Shown here piece by piece: positions 62,687 to 64,000 of a stretch of DNA of 64,000 nt. Made by a program: the position numbers and the translations under genes. This DNA is from Euphorbia lathyris (taxonomy: Eukaryota; Streptophyta; Magnoliopsida; Malpighiales; Euphorbiaceae): the NCBI RefSeq assembly GCF_963576675.1, contig NC_088911.1, positions 135,597,929 through 135,661,928 of the forward strand. The letters run 5' to 3'. Each line of letters starts with the position of its first letter. Position 1 is the stretch's first letter. The notes under the pieces were generated by a model, which saw nothing but the letters and a program-made list of their open reading frames with translations, ran no database searches and was not told the origin of the DNA.

Positions 62687-64000
62687 ATGTCCTTAAACAA
62701 AAGTACCTTCTCTCCAACCCTCAAATCCACTGATCAGGCTGGTCCTTCAACTAGCATGGTAAGAAGGATGATCAAGGTACACTCTTGGGCCAAGAATCAA
62801 GAAGTACTAAGGAGTCGATACTTTCACTCTGGTTTCGTCTCTTCTGAGAAACCATTCTGTGAATGGATCAAAAAGAACAAATGGAAAGGTCTCTTCTCTC
62901 TTTCCGGTCAAACCTATCCCACGATAGTGAGAGAGTTCTACTCCAACCTACACGTTGATGCAGATGACTCTGACTACTTAGAGACCACAGTTAAAGGTCA
63001 AAAGATAGTGATAACTCCTGAATATCTAGCAACACTGCTAGATATACCAAATACAGGGATCCAGTTCAGGACAACAAAGGAGCCAATACCAAAAGCCATC
63101 GCAGAAAAGATGAAGGGGTTCTGTAAACCCAGAGACTACAAAGGAGAAGTACCCAGCACCTGCATGGGCAAAAATCAGAAGATGGTCCACTTCATGCTAA
63201 CCAACTTCATCTTTCCTAAACTCAGCTCACCCTCATCCGCCTCCAACTTTGAACAATGCTTTATCTGGCACATGCTGACCTACAAACCCATCAACATGCC
63301 AGTGTTTCTCATAGCTGGGTTTCTGCGCAGTACCAATAATCTTCGACTCGGCTCATTGATCACTAAGATCCTAGTTGATCACAAAGTTGACCTTCAAGGA
63401 GAAACTTGCGTTAAGGGATCTGAGATCACTGCCGCTTCACTACGTGCTCTCAAATTCAATCAGCCCTTAAAGAAGGGAAAGTTCGTTGAGCTGCCTGAAG
63501 ATCAAGTCGAAGAAGAGCTACCTGCTGAGGTGATTCTCCCAGCAAAAGGTAAAAGAACAAAAGCTCCTGCTATCAGAAAAAGGAAGCCTACTGGCACCCC
63601 ATCTAAGGAAATTGAGCCTCAATCCAAGAAATCCAAATCTACTGCTGAGTCAAACTTAGAGACTACTCAGTCAGCTGAAAAGCACTGCAGGCAAGATGAG
63701 CCTGCAACTCCATCCATGCTCTTCCGCTTGACTTCATTGTCACGTCGGACTCACATTATGCTCAGCAATGTGCTGAAGAAATTGAGCAACAGGAAGATGA
63801 GGTGGACCTAGACGAACATTTCGTCACTCAGCTCGAGGAAGAGCTTGAGAACGACGATACTGCGGAAGAAGGGAATGCATAGGAGCAAACGGGGGAAGCT
63901 GACTCTGAAAGGACCGCCAGTGAAAATGCTCAAGTTGACCAAGCTCAAACTGAGTCAGCTGATGGAGTTGAACACAATCAAGAACAAACTGACCAGCAAA
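62687..64000 (+). pseudogene. SIRE-2 third ORF, plant-transposon-protein-like
   Basis: Extra ORF downstream of pol, the env-like position of SIRE elements. First part: KKNKWKGLFSLSGQTYPTIV, REFYSNLHV, VKGQKIVITPEYLATLLDIP, MVHFMLTNFIFP. It resembles the domain annotated as putative plant transposon protein, also the general plan of the Athila ORFs at 49363-52562. A basic region (KRTKAPAIRKRKPTGTPSKE) follows. A frame change around 63690-63720 then leads to an acidic Glu/Asp/Gln-rich tail with TAG near 63878, open to the window end. No signal peptide or membrane span is seen, so envelope function is unsupported. Confidence 0.7.

Larger units (their letters stand above)
55916..64000 (+). mobile_element. 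SIRE-2 copia element (5' LTR to third ORF), right end outside
   Basis: LTR, primer site, gag, pol and an extra ORF in SIRE order. The 3' LTR is beyond the window. The 5 bases before the LTR are ATAGG. Three lesions in gag/pol/third ORF are single stops, with one frameshift near 63700, so it is much better preserved than SIRE-1. Confidence 0.9.

Noticed and set aside
62687..63811. Envelope protein of an endogenous retrovirus
   Set aside because: No signal peptide, membrane segment or cleavage-like site visible; better described as an extra ORF of SIRE type.
1..64000. tRNA or rRNA genes
   Set aside because: No cloverleaf-like A/B box pairs or rRNA words recognised by eye; tRNA-like words found are only retrotransposon primer-binding sites.

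Overview
The window looks like nuclear DNA of a eudicot plant: AT-rich intergenic sequence, one intron-containing plant-type B-class GATA factor gene, and otherwise transposable elements (TEs) of families typical of angiosperms (L1 and RTE LINEs, Ale and SIRE copia elements, Athila-type gypsy elements, MULEs, hAT, Stowaway and other MITEs). I see no rRNA, tRNA, CRISPR or prokaryotic-style operon. Apart from the GATA gene, every long reading frame I can assign belongs to a TE.

Layout. 1-1800: remnants of two gypsy elements (LTR/gag and an integrase tail). 3930-5000: promoter, leader with one uORF, and the three-exon GATA factor (142 aa, LLM-domain type). 5620-9200: LINE 3' ends (an RTE tail inside an L1 tail; a second L1 tail) and a 956-bp non-autonomous hAT. 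9200-15650: MITEs and foldback elements, including a 1.04-kb MULE with ~450-bp terminal inverted repeats and a Stowaway nested in a hAT-like MITE. 15689-21819: a nearly intact L1-type LINE bounded by a perfect 19-bp target duplication. 22300-30000: a direct-repeat pair, two MULEs carrying palindrome arrays, and more MITEs. 30504-34970: a very young Ale-type copia element whose ~204-bp LTRs differ by one base-indel as far as I can see.

36357-64000 is a nest of LTR retrotransposons. A SIRE-type copia element (SIRE-1) has a 6.05-kb non-autonomous LTR element in gag (TSD ATCTC) and a reversed Athila-type gypsy element in the integrase region. The Athila copy is in turn broken in its RT by a 53-bp tip of an inverted SIRE LTR, itself interrupted by a second, plus-strand SIRE element (SIRE-2) that runs off the window with gag, pol and an extra third ORF. 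The model predicts that the missing right halves of these layers lie beyond position 64000 in a defined order.

The most unusual recurring signal is that unrelated TEs here (two or three MULEs, a non-autonomous LTR element, an Athila element) carry small clusters of short CpG-rich palindromes in non-coding parts. One palindrome class (GCTCGSCGAGC) is shared between a DNA transposon and an LTR retrotransposon. In the Athila element a hairpin cluster sits in the LTR and in each inter-ORF spacer. No computation was run; homology statements come from reading and aligning by eye.
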